Positions 33,393-40,793 of a stretch of DNA of 45,381 nt are shown here, piece by piece (the first letter of the stretch is position 1; every line of letters starts with the position of its first letter). The translations under genes were made by a program, and so were the position numbers. Source of the DNA: Pseudomonadota bacterium (GTDB lineage: Bacteria > Pseudomonadota > Gammaproteobacteria > Steroidobacterales > Steroidobacteraceae); assembly GCA_963204795.1 (NCBI GenBank), contig CAUJHX010000243.1, positions 1 through 45,381 on the forward strand, given 5' to 3'. The notes under the pieces are model-generated. The model saw only the letters and a list, made by a program, of their open reading frames with translations. It made no database searches and was not told the DNA's origin.

Positions 33393-35567
33393 TTCGAGCG
33401 GGTCCACGTCGAGCGCCCAGCGGACTCGCCGGGCGCTCGGCAGGTTCTCTGCCATCGGCAGCCACGCGTCCAGGTAGCGATGCAGTGCCGCGCGTTCGGT
33501 GCTTTCGACGAGCAGTTGCGCGTGATAGCGGTCGGCACGCCGCGCCATGACCGCAGGTGCCGGGCCGAGCAATCTGATGGCGCGCGGCGCTGCCATCATG
33601 CGCCGCACATCGCCGAGAAACTGGATCGCGTCCTGCAGCGAGCGCGCCGAAGCGCGCACCGCGGCGAGCCGCCCGAAGGGCGGCCAGCCGGCGTCGCGGC
33701 GCTCCGCGAGCGCAGTCTCGGCGAACCCCTCGTAACCGCGCGCCAGCAGGCTCGTGAGGAGCGGGTGCTCCGGATACTCGGTCTGGATGAGCACCTGGCC
33801 CGGGCGCGCGCCGCGCCCCGCGCGGCCTGCCACCTGCACGATCGTCTGCGCGAGGCGTTCGGCAGCGCGAAAATCCGTGCTGAAGAGTCCGTGGTCGGCG
33901 TTCAGCACGACCGCAAGCGTCACGTCCGGGAAATCGTGGCCCTTCGTCACCATCTGCGTGCCGACGAGGATGCGTGCCTCGCCCGAGGCGACGCGCGCCA
34001 GCACCGCGGTCAGTTCCTCGTCCCGGCGCACGACATCACGGTCGAGCCGCGCAAGCCCCGTATCGGGAAAAAGCGCCGCGAGCGTTTCCTCCACGCGCTC
34101 GGTGCCCTGTCCCACGGCGCGCACCTCGTAGCCGCACTTCGGGCAACGCGCGGGAAGGGCAGCGTCGGCTCCACAGTGGTGACACTTGAGGCGCGCGGCG
34201 CGCGCATGCACGGTGAGCCGTGCGTCGCAGGAATCGCAGCCTGCGATCCAGCCGCAGGCTGTGCACGCGAGCGTCGGCGCGTAGCCGCGGCGATTGAGAT
34301 AGACGAGCACCTGGCCGCGCTCGTCGAGATGCCGGCGCATGGTTTCGACGACGAAGGTGGAAAGTCCGTTGCGCATGGCCTCGGCGCGCAGGTCGACGAG
34401 TGCGAGCCGCGGCGGCAACGCCACTCCGGTGCGCCGCGGCAACATCAGCCGCACATAGCGGTCCTGCTGTGCATTGTGCAGGCTCTCGAGCGAGGGCGTC
34501 GCCGAGCCGAGCACGATCGGTACGCCGGCGCGCTGTGCACGCATCACCGCGACGTCGCGCGCCGAGTAGCGAAAGCCGCCTTCGTGCTGCTTGAACGATG
34601 CATCGTGCTCCTCGTCGATCACGATGAGCCCGAGCCCTGCGAGCGGCGCGAACACTGCCGAGCGTGTGCCGAGCACGATACGCGCGTGACCGGACAAGGC
34701 ATCGCGCCAGGCTGCGAGCCGCGTCGTGCCCGTGAGGGCGGAATGCAAGGTCGCCATCGGCACCGCAAAGCGCGCAGCGAAGCGGCCAACCAGCTGCGGC
34801 GTGAGGCCGATCTCAGGCACGAGCACGAGTGCGCGCTCGCCACGCGCGAGCACCCGTTCGACGAGCCGCAGATACACTTCCGTCTTGCCGCTGCCGGTGA
34901 TGCCGTGGAGCAGGAAGGCGCCGAAGCAGCCCTGCCCCGCCTCGATCGCGTCGACCGCGGCTTCCTGCTCGGGCGTGAGGTGGAAGGGCGAGGGGCGCGC
35001 CGTGCCAAGGGCAGCATCCGCGCCGCATGTGTCCCGCGCCTCGTGCGTCGCGGCCCAGCCGCGCTTGACGAGCGCGTGCGCGGCGTCGCGTGCCCCGGCT
35101 CCCAGCGCCGCGAGCGCTTCGGCGTCAAGGCCGCCGTGTCCGATGAGCGCTGCCAGCACGACTCGCTGGCGCGGTGCGCGACGCAGCGCGCCCGCACGAT
35201 GTGCCGCCGCGCCATCTGCGGTCGCAACCCACCGTTCGCGCAGGGCGCGCGCGGGCGCACCTTCGCGTGCGAGCTTCGGCAAGGCCGCGAACAGCACTTC
35301 ACCGATCGGGTGGTGGTAATAGTCTGCGGCCCAGCGAAGCAGCGCGAGCAGCTCCGCGTCGAACACTGGTGCGGGATCGATGATGTCCTGAACGCGTTTC
35401 AGTTTCTCGCGCGGCAGGTCCGAGCTGGCGGCGAGCTCAAGCACGACACCGATGAGTTGACGACGACCGAACGGAATGCGCACGCGCACGCCGGGCTGCG
35501 GCTCGGCCTCGCCCGCGAGATAGTCGAAGGTCCTGCGCAGCGGCGTGTCCACCGCGACGCGTACCAC
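33384..35567 (-). CDS. priA: Primosomal protein N' (replication restart helicase PriA)
   Basis: PriA recognises abandoned forks and reloads the replisome. The 727-residue protein has the N-terminal DNA-binding domain (VAVDTPLRRTFDYL, then RIPFGRRQLIGVV), a superfamily 2 helicase core with Walker A GITGSGKTEVYLR and DEEH box VIDEEHDASFKQ, and a zinc region with paired cysteines (CTACGWIAGCDSC and LKCHHCG ... CPKCG). Further motifs include YLNRRGYAP and GTQMVTKGHDFP. The start is GTG 35567. The priA-argS-SPOR order is gammaproteobacterial, interrupted here by the EF-hand gene. It is divergent from the sigma-factor gene. Confidence 0.96.
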   Translation of the reverse strand: MVRVAVDTPLRRTFDYLAGEAEPQPGVRVRIPFGRRQLIGVVLELAASSDLPREKLKRVQDIIDPAPVFDAELLALLRWAADYYHHPIGEVLFAALPKLAREGAPARALRERWVATADGAAAHRAGALRRAPRQRVVLAALIGHGGLDAEALAALGAGARDAAHALVKRGWAATHEARDTCGADAALGTARPSPFHLTPEQEAAVDAIEAGQGCFGAFLLHGITGSGKTEVYLRLVERVLARGERALVLVPEIGLTPQLVGRFAARFAVPMATLHSALTGTTRLAAWRDALSGHARIVLGTRSAVFAPLAGLGLIVIDEEHDASFKQHEGGFRYSARDVAVMRAQRAGVPIVLGSATPSLESLHNAQQDRYVRLMLPRRTGVALPPRLALVDLRAEAMRNGLSTFVVETMRRHLDERGQVLVYLNRRGYAPTLACTACGWIAGCDSCDARLTVHARAARLKCHHCGADAALPARCPKCGYEVRAVGQGTERVEETLAALFPDTGLARLDRDVVRRDEELTAVLARVASGEARILVGTQMVTKGHDFPDVTLAVVLNADHGLFSTDFRAAERLAQTIVQVAGRAGRGARPGQVLIQTEYPEHPLLTSLLARGYEGFAETALAERRDAGWPPFGRLAAVRASARSLQDAIQFLGDVRRMMAAPRAIRLLGPAPAVMARRADRYHAQLLVESTERAALHRYLDAWLPMAENLPSARRVRWALDVDPLELF

Positions 35568-35626
35568 TTTGAGCTTTGTGTTCAGAAAAAGCCGTGTGAA
35601 AACATGTACTTGCGATCTACGTCAAC

Positions 35627-35650
35627 GAACCATCCGCGAGCGCGTTATCT
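35627..35650 (+). promoter_or_regulatory. Candidate ECF-type promoter upstream of the sigma-factor gene
   Basis: A GAACC box (35627-35631) and a TCT box (35648-35650) are separated by 16 bp in the priA/sigma divergent gap. The layout resembles RpoE-like (GAACTT...TCTGA) promoters but only partly matches the consensus. If real, it would suggest autoregulation and favour a start codon downstream of 35657. Confidence 0.25.
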
Positions 35651-35656
35651 TCCCTC

Positions 35657-36310
35657 ATGGACGCTCTTGCGGCGTGGCCGCGCGCTTATAGCATGACCAT
35701 TGCCCGAGGCGACGGCCACGACATGCACGATGCCACAGAGGCGCGCAGCGCCGCCTTCGATCAGTTTTTCGTCGCGGTCGAGCGCAAGGCGTTTCGCATC
35801 GCGCAGCTGGCGCTGCGACAGGAGGACGATGCGCTCGACGCCGTGCAGGATGCGATGCTGCAGCTCGTGCGCGCCTATGGAGCGCGACCCGCAGCGGAAT
35901 GGAAACCCCTCTTCTATCGTATCCTCGAGAACCGTATCCGTGACGTACAGCGACGCCGCAAGGTGCGCGGGCGGGTCTTCGCCTGGTGGCCGACGCGCGG
36001 CCCCGATGCCCACGACGGTGGCGATGGCGATGGCGAGTTTGACCCCGCCGCCAATGCACCGAGCCCCGAGGCTGGCCCGCAGGTGCTCATGGAGACCGAG
36101 CAATCGATGGCATTGCTTGGCGAGTTCCTCGCGCAGCTGCCTGCGAGGCAGCGGCAGGCGTTTCTGCTGCGGAACTTCGAGGAACTCGATGTCGCCGGCA
36201 CCGCGGCCGTGATGGGGTGCTCGGAAGGCAGCGTCAAGACTCATTACTCCCGCGCCGTGCATACCCTGCGCGCGCGGCTCGGCGCCGAAAACGGGGAGGC
36301 CGCGTCGTGA
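35657..36310 (+). CDS. ECF-type RNA polymerase sigma factor
   Basis: The 217-residue protein has region 2 (about 34-105; ALDAVQDAMLQLVRAYG and LFYRILENRIRDVQRRRK) and region 4 (about 150-210; LAQLPARQRQAFLLRNFEELDVAGTAAVMGCSEGSVKTHYSRA), the pattern of sigma-70 ECF members. An acidic, Gly/Asp-rich linker separates them. The start is uncertain: ATG 35657, 35693 and 35723 are in frame, and similarity begins only around residue 30, so 35723 may be the true start. It overlaps the next gene by GTGA (36307-36310), which probably encodes its regulatory partner. Confidence 0.85.
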   Translation: MDALAAWPRAYSMTIARGDGHDMHDATEARSAAFDQFFVAVERKAFRIAQLALRQEDDALDAVQDAMLQLVRAYGARPAAEWKPLFYRILENRIRDVQRRRKVRGRVFAWWPTRGPDAHDGGDGDGEFDPAANAPSPEAGPQVLMETEQSMALLGEFLAQLPARQRQAFLLRNFEELDVAGTAAVMGCSEGSVKTHYSRAVHTLRARLGAENGEAAS

Positions 36311-36654
36311 CTGATTTCGAAAACCGCACTCGCGCTGCGCTCGAGGCGAGCGTCCTGCATCTCGACGGACGCGTGCGCTCGCGTCTCACGCGCGCGCGGC
36401 ATGCCGCGCTCGACGAAGTACGACGTGCTCACCGCCGCCGCGCGATCTGGTGGTCACTCCTGCCGGTCGCGACCGTCGGCGCCGCGGCGGTGATTGCGAT
36501 CGTGCTGTGGTCGCAGCAACCCGTGCCCACGGCGCAGGTGCCGACGGAGCCGGCGTCGACGTCGCAGTTCGCGTCAACATCGGGCGACGAGATCGATTTC
36601 CTCCTCGGCGAGGATCTCTTCGCGGACGCATTGCAGGCCGAGCCGGCGAGCTGA
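36307..36654 (+). CDS. Single-pass membrane protein, probable anti-sigma-like partner
   Basis: The 115-residue protein has a basic cytosolic N-terminus (about 1-45), one transmembrane helix (about 47-66; SLLPVATVGAAAVIAIVLW) and a Ser/Thr/Pro-rich external tail. The layout and GTGA overlap with the sigma gene suggest a membrane anchor that controls the sigma factor, as in small DUF3619-like proteins beside such sigma genes. No zinc-binding (ZAS) motif is present. The start is GTG 36307. It is followed at once by a repeat-rich region instead of the DUF3106-type gene that often follows. Confidence 0.7.
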   Translation: MTDFENRTRAALEASVLHLDGRVRSRLTRARHAALDEVRRAHRRRAIWWSLLPVATVGAAAVIAIVLWSQQPVPTAQVPTEPASTSQFASTSGDEIDFLLGEDLFADALQAEPAS

Positions 36655-36710
36655 GAGCGGCGCGCGCCGCCCGCTGCCCGGCGCGCAACGGGCTGCGGGC
36701 TGCGGGCTGC

Positions 36711-36871
36711 GGGCCAGAAGCGCTGCTGAGTCGTGCACGTGCTTTCGGGTCGCCTGCCACACTTCCTGTGTCAGCTGCGCGACGTCAAGCGAGCACATGC
36801 CTCTGGCCCGGTGCGCGTCGCTCGCCGCCCGCCGCGCTTCTCCATCATCCGCGCCTTGCAGACCTCGACCG
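36711..36871 (+). repeat. 99-bp palindromic element, copy A, with flanking duplicated sequence
   Basis: Bases 36711-36809 are a 99-bp element with terminal inverted repeats GGGCCAGAAGC/GCCTCTGGCCC; it matches 40014-40112 with two substitutions. Internal sequence can fold further (for example ACAC-TTCCT-GTGT). Duplication continues through the 16-bp core (36816-36831). After 4 bases, 36836-36871 matches 40244-40279 inside the FixJ-type regulator gene with one mismatch. Relative to the right-hand copy, about 100 bp are missing between these blocks. Confidence 0.85.
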
Positions 36872-36872
36872 C

Positions 36873-37224
36873 TGGGACCTCAGCGACCTCCCGGCCTATC
36901 AACCGTCGCGAGTCGTCTCCGGAACGATCCGCATTGGCAAGGCCGAGTACTTGCGCACCGGCACGGTGATGGAGCAGTGAGCGGCGGAGTTCGCGAAGCA
37001 CCATCCGCAGATCCGGTTTGAGCATTCCGGGGCATGGTCTCGCGACAGAGCTGGCGGATCTGGTCCAGCAACGTGGCTACACATTCGGCGAGTGGCAGGA
37101 TGCGATGCTGGTGCGGCGGAGCTGTCCGCTGGAGATCGAGATGGCCACCGGTTCCTACGACGTGCTGGGCCCGTCAGTTGAACTCGTATCTCAGGTCGAT
37201 CAGGCTGAGCGGGTCACGGTCTGA
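36873..37224 (+). pseudogene. Decayed phosphate-type substrate-binding protein fragment
   Basis: Translation shows a PstS-like periplasmic binding-protein N-terminal region: LPAYQPSRVVSGTIRIG, then a TGA (36978-36980) where Trp would be expected, then AAEFAKHHPQIRFE in the same frame. After a frameshift near 37030 the +1 frame continues with GYTFGEWQDAMLVRR and PLEIEMATGSYDV, which resembles the family's PLEVEVATGSYDV segment. Both ends are missing, and the left end abuts repeat copy A. The family assignment is from memory of the motifs. The rest of 36655-37506 holds no convincing gene; bases 37225-37506 show only short unrelated frames. Confidence 0.5.
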
Positions 37225-37413
37225 CCTGTTTGCCATCACGCTGTGAACAACCTTGCTTGACCTTCTGCGTGCCTTCCTCTGTGCACCAGCTCAAGTTGAT
37301 GATGTGCGGGCGTTTGACCCTACGCGGGTCGGCTCACGTTCTTCGGTCTCCGTTCGGCCAGTTGTGTCGCCCACTCGGGGCGCTACTTTGACCTGGGCCC
37401 CCGGCCCAACGAC

Positions 37414-37438
37414 CCCACCCTTCCCTGAGCAGGGTGGG
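37414..37438. terminator. Hairpin downstream of the secreted-protein gene
   Basis: A perfect 8-bp inverted repeat CCCACCCT/AGGGTGGG with a 9-nt loop lies about 70 bp past the stop codon of the minus-strand gene at 37507. No T-tract follows on either strand, so terminator function is uncertain. Confidence 0.3.
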
Positions 37439-37506
37439 AGGCGTCCATACCACTTCCTATCCGCAAAGATCATATGGCATGGATATCTGCGATCGCAGAC
37501 AGCCAC

Positions 37507-39237
37507 TCACTGTCTCGGCATGGTTTGTGTGCGCTTGCTCTCGCCTCCCGTCGAGCAGTCGCTCCAGACGCTGACCTCGGCTTTTGCGCCCCGGTAGAGC
37601 TGGAACCAGTCGGGTCCGCGCGGATGCTGTGCGTCGGGCGAGGGTATCTGCGAGCGACTCCAGAGATCACGGGTCCAGGAGAATTCGTGCCGGATTTCGT
37701 GGCCGAACACCAGGGGCATCACCAATCTTTGCCCGAAGCCCATGACCGGCAGCGTGGTGTCGGGTTGGCTGTAGAGCTCACCACGGATCGGCTGCCTGCG
37801 CACATACCTGCTGGTGCGAGGCGTGGGGCCGCTCACCCGGTCGCCAGGGAACTCGTTGCGGAAGTCGATCTTGCCGTAGAGGCGGCATTCGCCCTGGCCG
37901 GCGTCGGCGAGGTGCCGGTTGCGCACGATCTCCACTCGCGCGATCGGCGGCACGTCGATCGAATGTGGAGCCGGCTTGGTGATCACCTCGTTGGGCAGGC
38001 ATAGTGGCTCACGCCCGTACTGATGCGCCTCCTCGGCTCCGGTACAGCCCGGCGAGTAGGCGGTCGATTTCATGGTGTCAGCCGCCGACTCGAGACTCTT
38101 GCGCAGCAGTTTCTTGCAGGGACCAATGCATGGAACACCGGTCTGCGAGGCAACGGCACTTGCGGCAAATGTCACCGCAGAGTCCAGCCCCTCATCGAGC
38201 AACTGGTTGAAATTCGGCATCGAGGGCGGGATGCCGAGCGCAAGCATGCCGGCGTCAGCCGCGGCATTGGCGACCGTGCGACAGGTGCTGGCTGCAGCCT
38301 TGCCGGCAACGCCGATGATGTTGCAGGCTTGGGTGACCTCGAGGATCGTGTTGACCACCGTGGCCTTCAGATCGTTGTAGGCACCCGCGACCCAGTCGAA
38401 GGCATCCTTGATGCCGTTCGCGGCCCACTTGAGGAAGTCGCCGAAGGATTCGATTGGTGTGCCGGCACCGCGGTAGGCTTTGGGGCAGATCTCCGCGCCG
38501 AGCGGAAAGCGCTTTTCGATCGGGGTCGCGATCTCATTCCCCGGGGGGGCATAGCGCGGCAGATCGAGTCCCTGGCGGGTCTTCTTGTAGCCGGTGACGA
38601 CCACGCAGCCCCAGCGGTTCGGATCGAAGAAATCGGCAGGCGTGAAATCGATGAGCTTCACACTGTAGAGATTCGGCGTCCGTCTCACCGGCACCGGGGG
38701 CGGCAGCTTCAACTCCGGCCCGGCGGGCATCCTGCCGGAGTAATAGACCCGGATGACATTCGAGGGCGCGCCGGCGACGGCTTTCGCGCCGGTGGTCGGG
38801 AGCGGCAATACGCGCACGTAGAGACTGTCGACCGAGCGGCGCCCGAGCAACTTCCTGAAGTCGCCGGCGAAATAGCCGCGCTTGCCGTTGCCTTCGCCAT
38901 CGGCAAGGAGCCCAGAGGGATTGAAGTCGCCGCGCTTGCCACCAGCGAAGGCGGGAAAGGGCTCCGTTGCGATCTGCCAGCGGACCGCGCCGGCTCCGGC
39001 GACGTTCTCGAGGTTCCAGTAGAAGGTGTAGAGGGCTTCGCGATCCTTCGGTCTCGCCTGATAGCTGTCGCTGACTGCGATGTCGCCGCTCATCCAGTAC
39101 ACCTTGGCGTCCATTGGTACCGCACTTACAGGTTTGGCGATGAATGCCGACGGCGGGGCGGAGATTGCGACCGATGCGGCAATCGCGAAGCTCGCGACAG
39201 CAAGCACGGAAGCGGACAAGCAGCTCAGAAGTCTCAT
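37507..39237 (-). CDS. Large secreted protein of unknown function
   Basis: I do not recognise this 576-residue protein. It has a signal peptide (about 1-27), a beta-rich N-terminal part (about 40-200) and a central region (about 265-395) that is Ala-rich and amphipathic-helical with paired cysteines (Cys305, Cys319, Cys370, Cys374). Its LGIPPSMPNFNQLLDEGLD stretch is the kind of segment that recurs in large exported proteins of many bacteria. The C-terminal part (about 430-570) contains HEIRH at 513-517, formally an HExxH zinc-site pattern, flanked by LVFG and EFSW. Start ATG 39237 follows AGGGAGCAAGTC. It is divergent from a second secreted protein and lies inside the repeat-bracketed island. 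Confidence 0.75.
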   Translation of the reverse strand: MRLLSCLSASVLAVASFAIAASVAISAPPSAFIAKPVSAVPMDAKVYWMSGDIAVSDSYQARPKDREALYTFYWNLENVAGAGAVRWQIATEPFPAFAGGKRGDFNPSGLLADGEGNGKRGYFAGDFRKLLGRRSVDSLYVRVLPLPTTGAKAVAGAPSNVIRVYYSGRMPAGPELKLPPPVPVRRTPNLYSVKLIDFTPADFFDPNRWGCVVVTGYKKTRQGLDLPRYAPPGNEIATPIEKRFPLGAEICPKAYRGAGTPIESFGDFLKWAANGIKDAFDWVAGAYNDLKATVVNTILEVTQACNIIGVAGKAAASTCRTVANAAADAGMLALGIPPSMPNFNQLLDEGLDSAVTFAASAVASQTGVPCIGPCKKLLRKSLESAADTMKSTAYSPGCTGAEEAHQYGREPLCLPNEVITKPAPHSIDVPPIARVEIVRNRHLADAGQGECRLYGKIDFRNEFPGDRVSGPTPRTSRYVRRQPIRGELYSQPDTTLPVMGFGQRLVMPLVFGHEIRHEFSWTRDLWSRSQIPSPDAQHPRGPDWFQLYRGAKAEVSVWSDCSTGGESKRTQTMPRQ

Positions 39238-39378
39238 GACTTGCTCCCTCAGGTGTTGGCCGGCCCGTCGGCATCAAGGTTCTTCCCTGATTCTGCGGAC
39301 ACTACCATCTCCTCTTCGCCAAGCCGTAATGCTGTACCCTCGGCCCGAAGGTTCATTGACATGCCGGGGGAGGGAGAG

Positions 39379-39789
39379 ATGAACAAGCTCGTTGCGTTGC
39401 TTTGTGCTGCGATCGTGATGATGGTCTCCAGCGCGAGTCCGGCGGTGGCCCGGAATCCGTCGGGAGTTCAGGCGGACGAAGCCGTCGTCGATAATTGTTC
39501 CGTGCGAAGCGTCGCAGCTTTCGTGGACCGCGTGCATGTTCTCTGTGTGCCCGAGGCAATCTGGCGTCCCGGACGGGACCAGGCGTTGAAGAGTGGTGCG
39601 ATCCGCTATTTCGCCGTGCAATACAGCGCGTCGACAAGTGCCATGGCATTGGCTGTCTTGAGCGTGGCGCATTTCGCATCGCAGCGGCAGCTGACCGTGA
39701 CTGTCACCTACCGTACGGATCCGAAGGAGAATCCTCCCGGGTGCCTTGTGGGCGATTGTCGGCGGATCACCGGGATCATGGTGAATTGA
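39379..39789 (+). CDS. Small secreted cysteine-containing protein, unknown function
   Basis: The 136-residue protein has a signal peptide (about 1-25; MNKLVALLCAAIVMMVSSASPAVA) and a compact domain with cysteines in NCSVRSV, VHVLCVPEA, GCLVGDC and a C-terminal RRITGIMVN, suggesting two disulfides. The pattern resembles a widespread but unnamed family of small exported proteins with a C-x-x-x-DCR-x-I ending. I prefer ATG 39379, which has a GGGAGGGAGAG ribosome site, over the in-frame ATG 39361. It is divergent from the 576-residue secreted protein (141 bp apart) and followed immediately by a transposase remnant. Confidence 0.75.
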   Translation: MNKLVALLCAAIVMMVSSASPAVARNPSGVQADEAVVDNCSVRSVAAFVDRVHVLCVPEAIWRPGRDQALKSGAIRYFAVQYSASTSAMALAVLSVAHFASQRQLTVTVTYRTDPKENPPGCLVGDCRRITGIMVN

Positions 39790-39792
39790 CGC

Positions 39793-40010
39793 AGAGCAGG
39801 CCGCCACCGACACCCCGACACGTCGCCATGAGTTGGGCGCGCAGGCTCAAGCGGGGTGTTCGGTTTCGAGATCAAGGCGTGCGCCCGCTGTGGCGGGTAG
39901 CTTGCGATCATTGCGAGCCCGAGGAGCCAGAGATGATCGCGAAGATCCTCGTGCATCTGGAGAAGATGGCTCCTGATCGGCTCCAGGCCGAACTACCGCT
40001 CGCTGCGCGC
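39793..40010 (+). pseudogene. IS91-type transposase C-terminal remnant
   Basis: The translation resembles the C-terminal tail of IS91/IS1294-type transposases: PPTPRHVAMSWARRLKR in one frame, then VFGFEIKACARCGG ended by TAG in the next, then EEPEMIAKILVHLEKMAPDRLQAELPL back in the first. Two frameshifts and a stop make it non-functional, and no upstream catalytic part is present. It ends against repeat copy B. The whole gap 39790-40178 holds this remnant, the repeat and low-complexity sequence; no intact gene. Confidence 0.6.
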
Positions 40011-40013
40011 TGC

Positions 40014-40141
40014 GGGCCAGAAGCGCTGCTGAGTCGTGCACGTGCTTTCGGGTCGCCTGCCACACCTCCTGTGTCAGCTGCGCGACGTCAAGCGAGCACA
40101 CGCCTCTGGCCCGTGGCCCGGTGTGCGTCGCTCGCCGCCCG
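40014..40141 (+). repeat. 99-bp palindromic element, copy B, plus 16-bp core
   Basis: Bases 40014-40112 match 36711-36809 at 97 of 99 positions, in the same orientation. Ends are GGGCCAGAAGC and GCCTCTGGCCC. The shared 16-bp core CGTCGCTCGCCGCCCG follows at 40126-40141. The element lies between the transposase remnant and the 3' end of the FixJ-type regulator. Confidence 0.85.
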
Positions 40142-40151
40142 TAGCGCGTCG

Positions 40152-40187
40152 CCCGCCGCGCTATGCGCGCCCGCCGCGCTATGCGCG
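40152..40187 (+). repeat. 18-bp tandem repeat, two copies, running into the regulator's 3' end
   Basis: Two exact copies of CCCGCCGCGCTATGCGCG (40152-40169 and 40170-40187) are adjacent. The second copy supplies the TAG stop and the last two codons of the minus-strand FixJ-type regulator (stop at 40179-40181), so the gene's end has been shaped by the repeat. Confidence 0.75.
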
Positions 40188-40793
40188 CCCGGCGGCAAGC
40201 TCGCTTCCCGCGCGCACCACATCGGCAAGCGTGCGGCAGCCGAGCTTCTCCATCATCCGCGCCTTGTAGACCTCGACCGTGCGGGGGCTGATCTCGAGCT
40301 GTTGCGCGATCTCGCGAAGCTGGCAGCCCTGCGCGAGCAGGCGCAGCACGTCCCGTTCGCGTGGCGTCAGGCGCCCGAGGCGCTCGGCCGCCGCTGCCCT
40401 GGCGTGCGTCACGGTGTGCTGCTCGGCGTCGATGCGGATCGCATTGCCGAGGACGTCCATCAACACGGCATCGTCGACCGGCTTTTCGAGGAAGTCGACC
40501 GCGCCATTCTTGAGCGCCGCGCGCGCAGTCGCGACGTCGCCATGTGCCGTGAGCACGATCACGGGAAGCAAGATGCCGCGCGCCTTCAATTCGGCCTGCA
40601 ACTCGAGCCCCGACATGCCCGGCATCTGCAGGTCCGCAAGCAGGCAGCCGCGCCACTCGCTTCGATAGGTCTCGAGGAAATGTTCGGCCGATGCAAACAC
40701 CTGGGCCCGCAGCCCCCGTAGCGAGATGAGCAGGCTCAGCGCGTCGCGGATCGCGGCGTCGTCATCGACTACAAAGACGGTGGCGTCACTCAC
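40179..40793 (-). CDS. FixJ/NarL-type response regulator
   Basis: The 204-residue regulator has a receiver domain (about 1-120; acidic residues Asp10-Asp12, phosphoacceptor Asp54 in LLADLQMPGMSG, Lys in FLEKPV) and a LuxR/FixJ-type helix-turn-helix (about 140-195; LTPRERDVLRLLAQGCQLREIAQQLEISPRTVEVYKARMMEKL). The start is GTG 40793, overlapping the kinase stop codon (GTGA), so the two are a cognate pair. Its last codons lie in a tandem repeat. Target genes are unknown; the operon context suggests cell-envelope genes. Confidence 0.92.
   Translation of the reverse strand: MSDATVFVVDDDAAIRDALSLLISLRGLRAQVFASAEHFLETYRSEWRGCLLADLQMPGMSGLELQAELKARGILLPVIVLTAHGDVATARAALKNGAVDFLEKPVDDAVLMDVLGNAIRIDAEQHTVTHARAAAAERLGRLTPRERDVLRLLAQGCQLREIAQQLEISPRTVEVYKARMMEKLGCRTLADVVRAGSELAAGRA

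Noticed and set aside
36661-36720. Possible CRISPR-like short repeats (GGGCTGC units)
   Set aside because: Units are 7-8 bp, adjacent and without spacers; this is low-complexity GC-rich sequence beside the palindromic element.
37291-37506. Small minus-strand frame (71 codons) in the island gap
   Set aside because: No ribosome site, signal or recognisable motif; probably chance.
38023-39381. Plus-strand open frame antisense to the secreted protein that joins the small secreted gene in frame
   Set aside because: The small protein has its own signal peptide and ribosome site at 39379; the upstream part is antisense sequence with no features.
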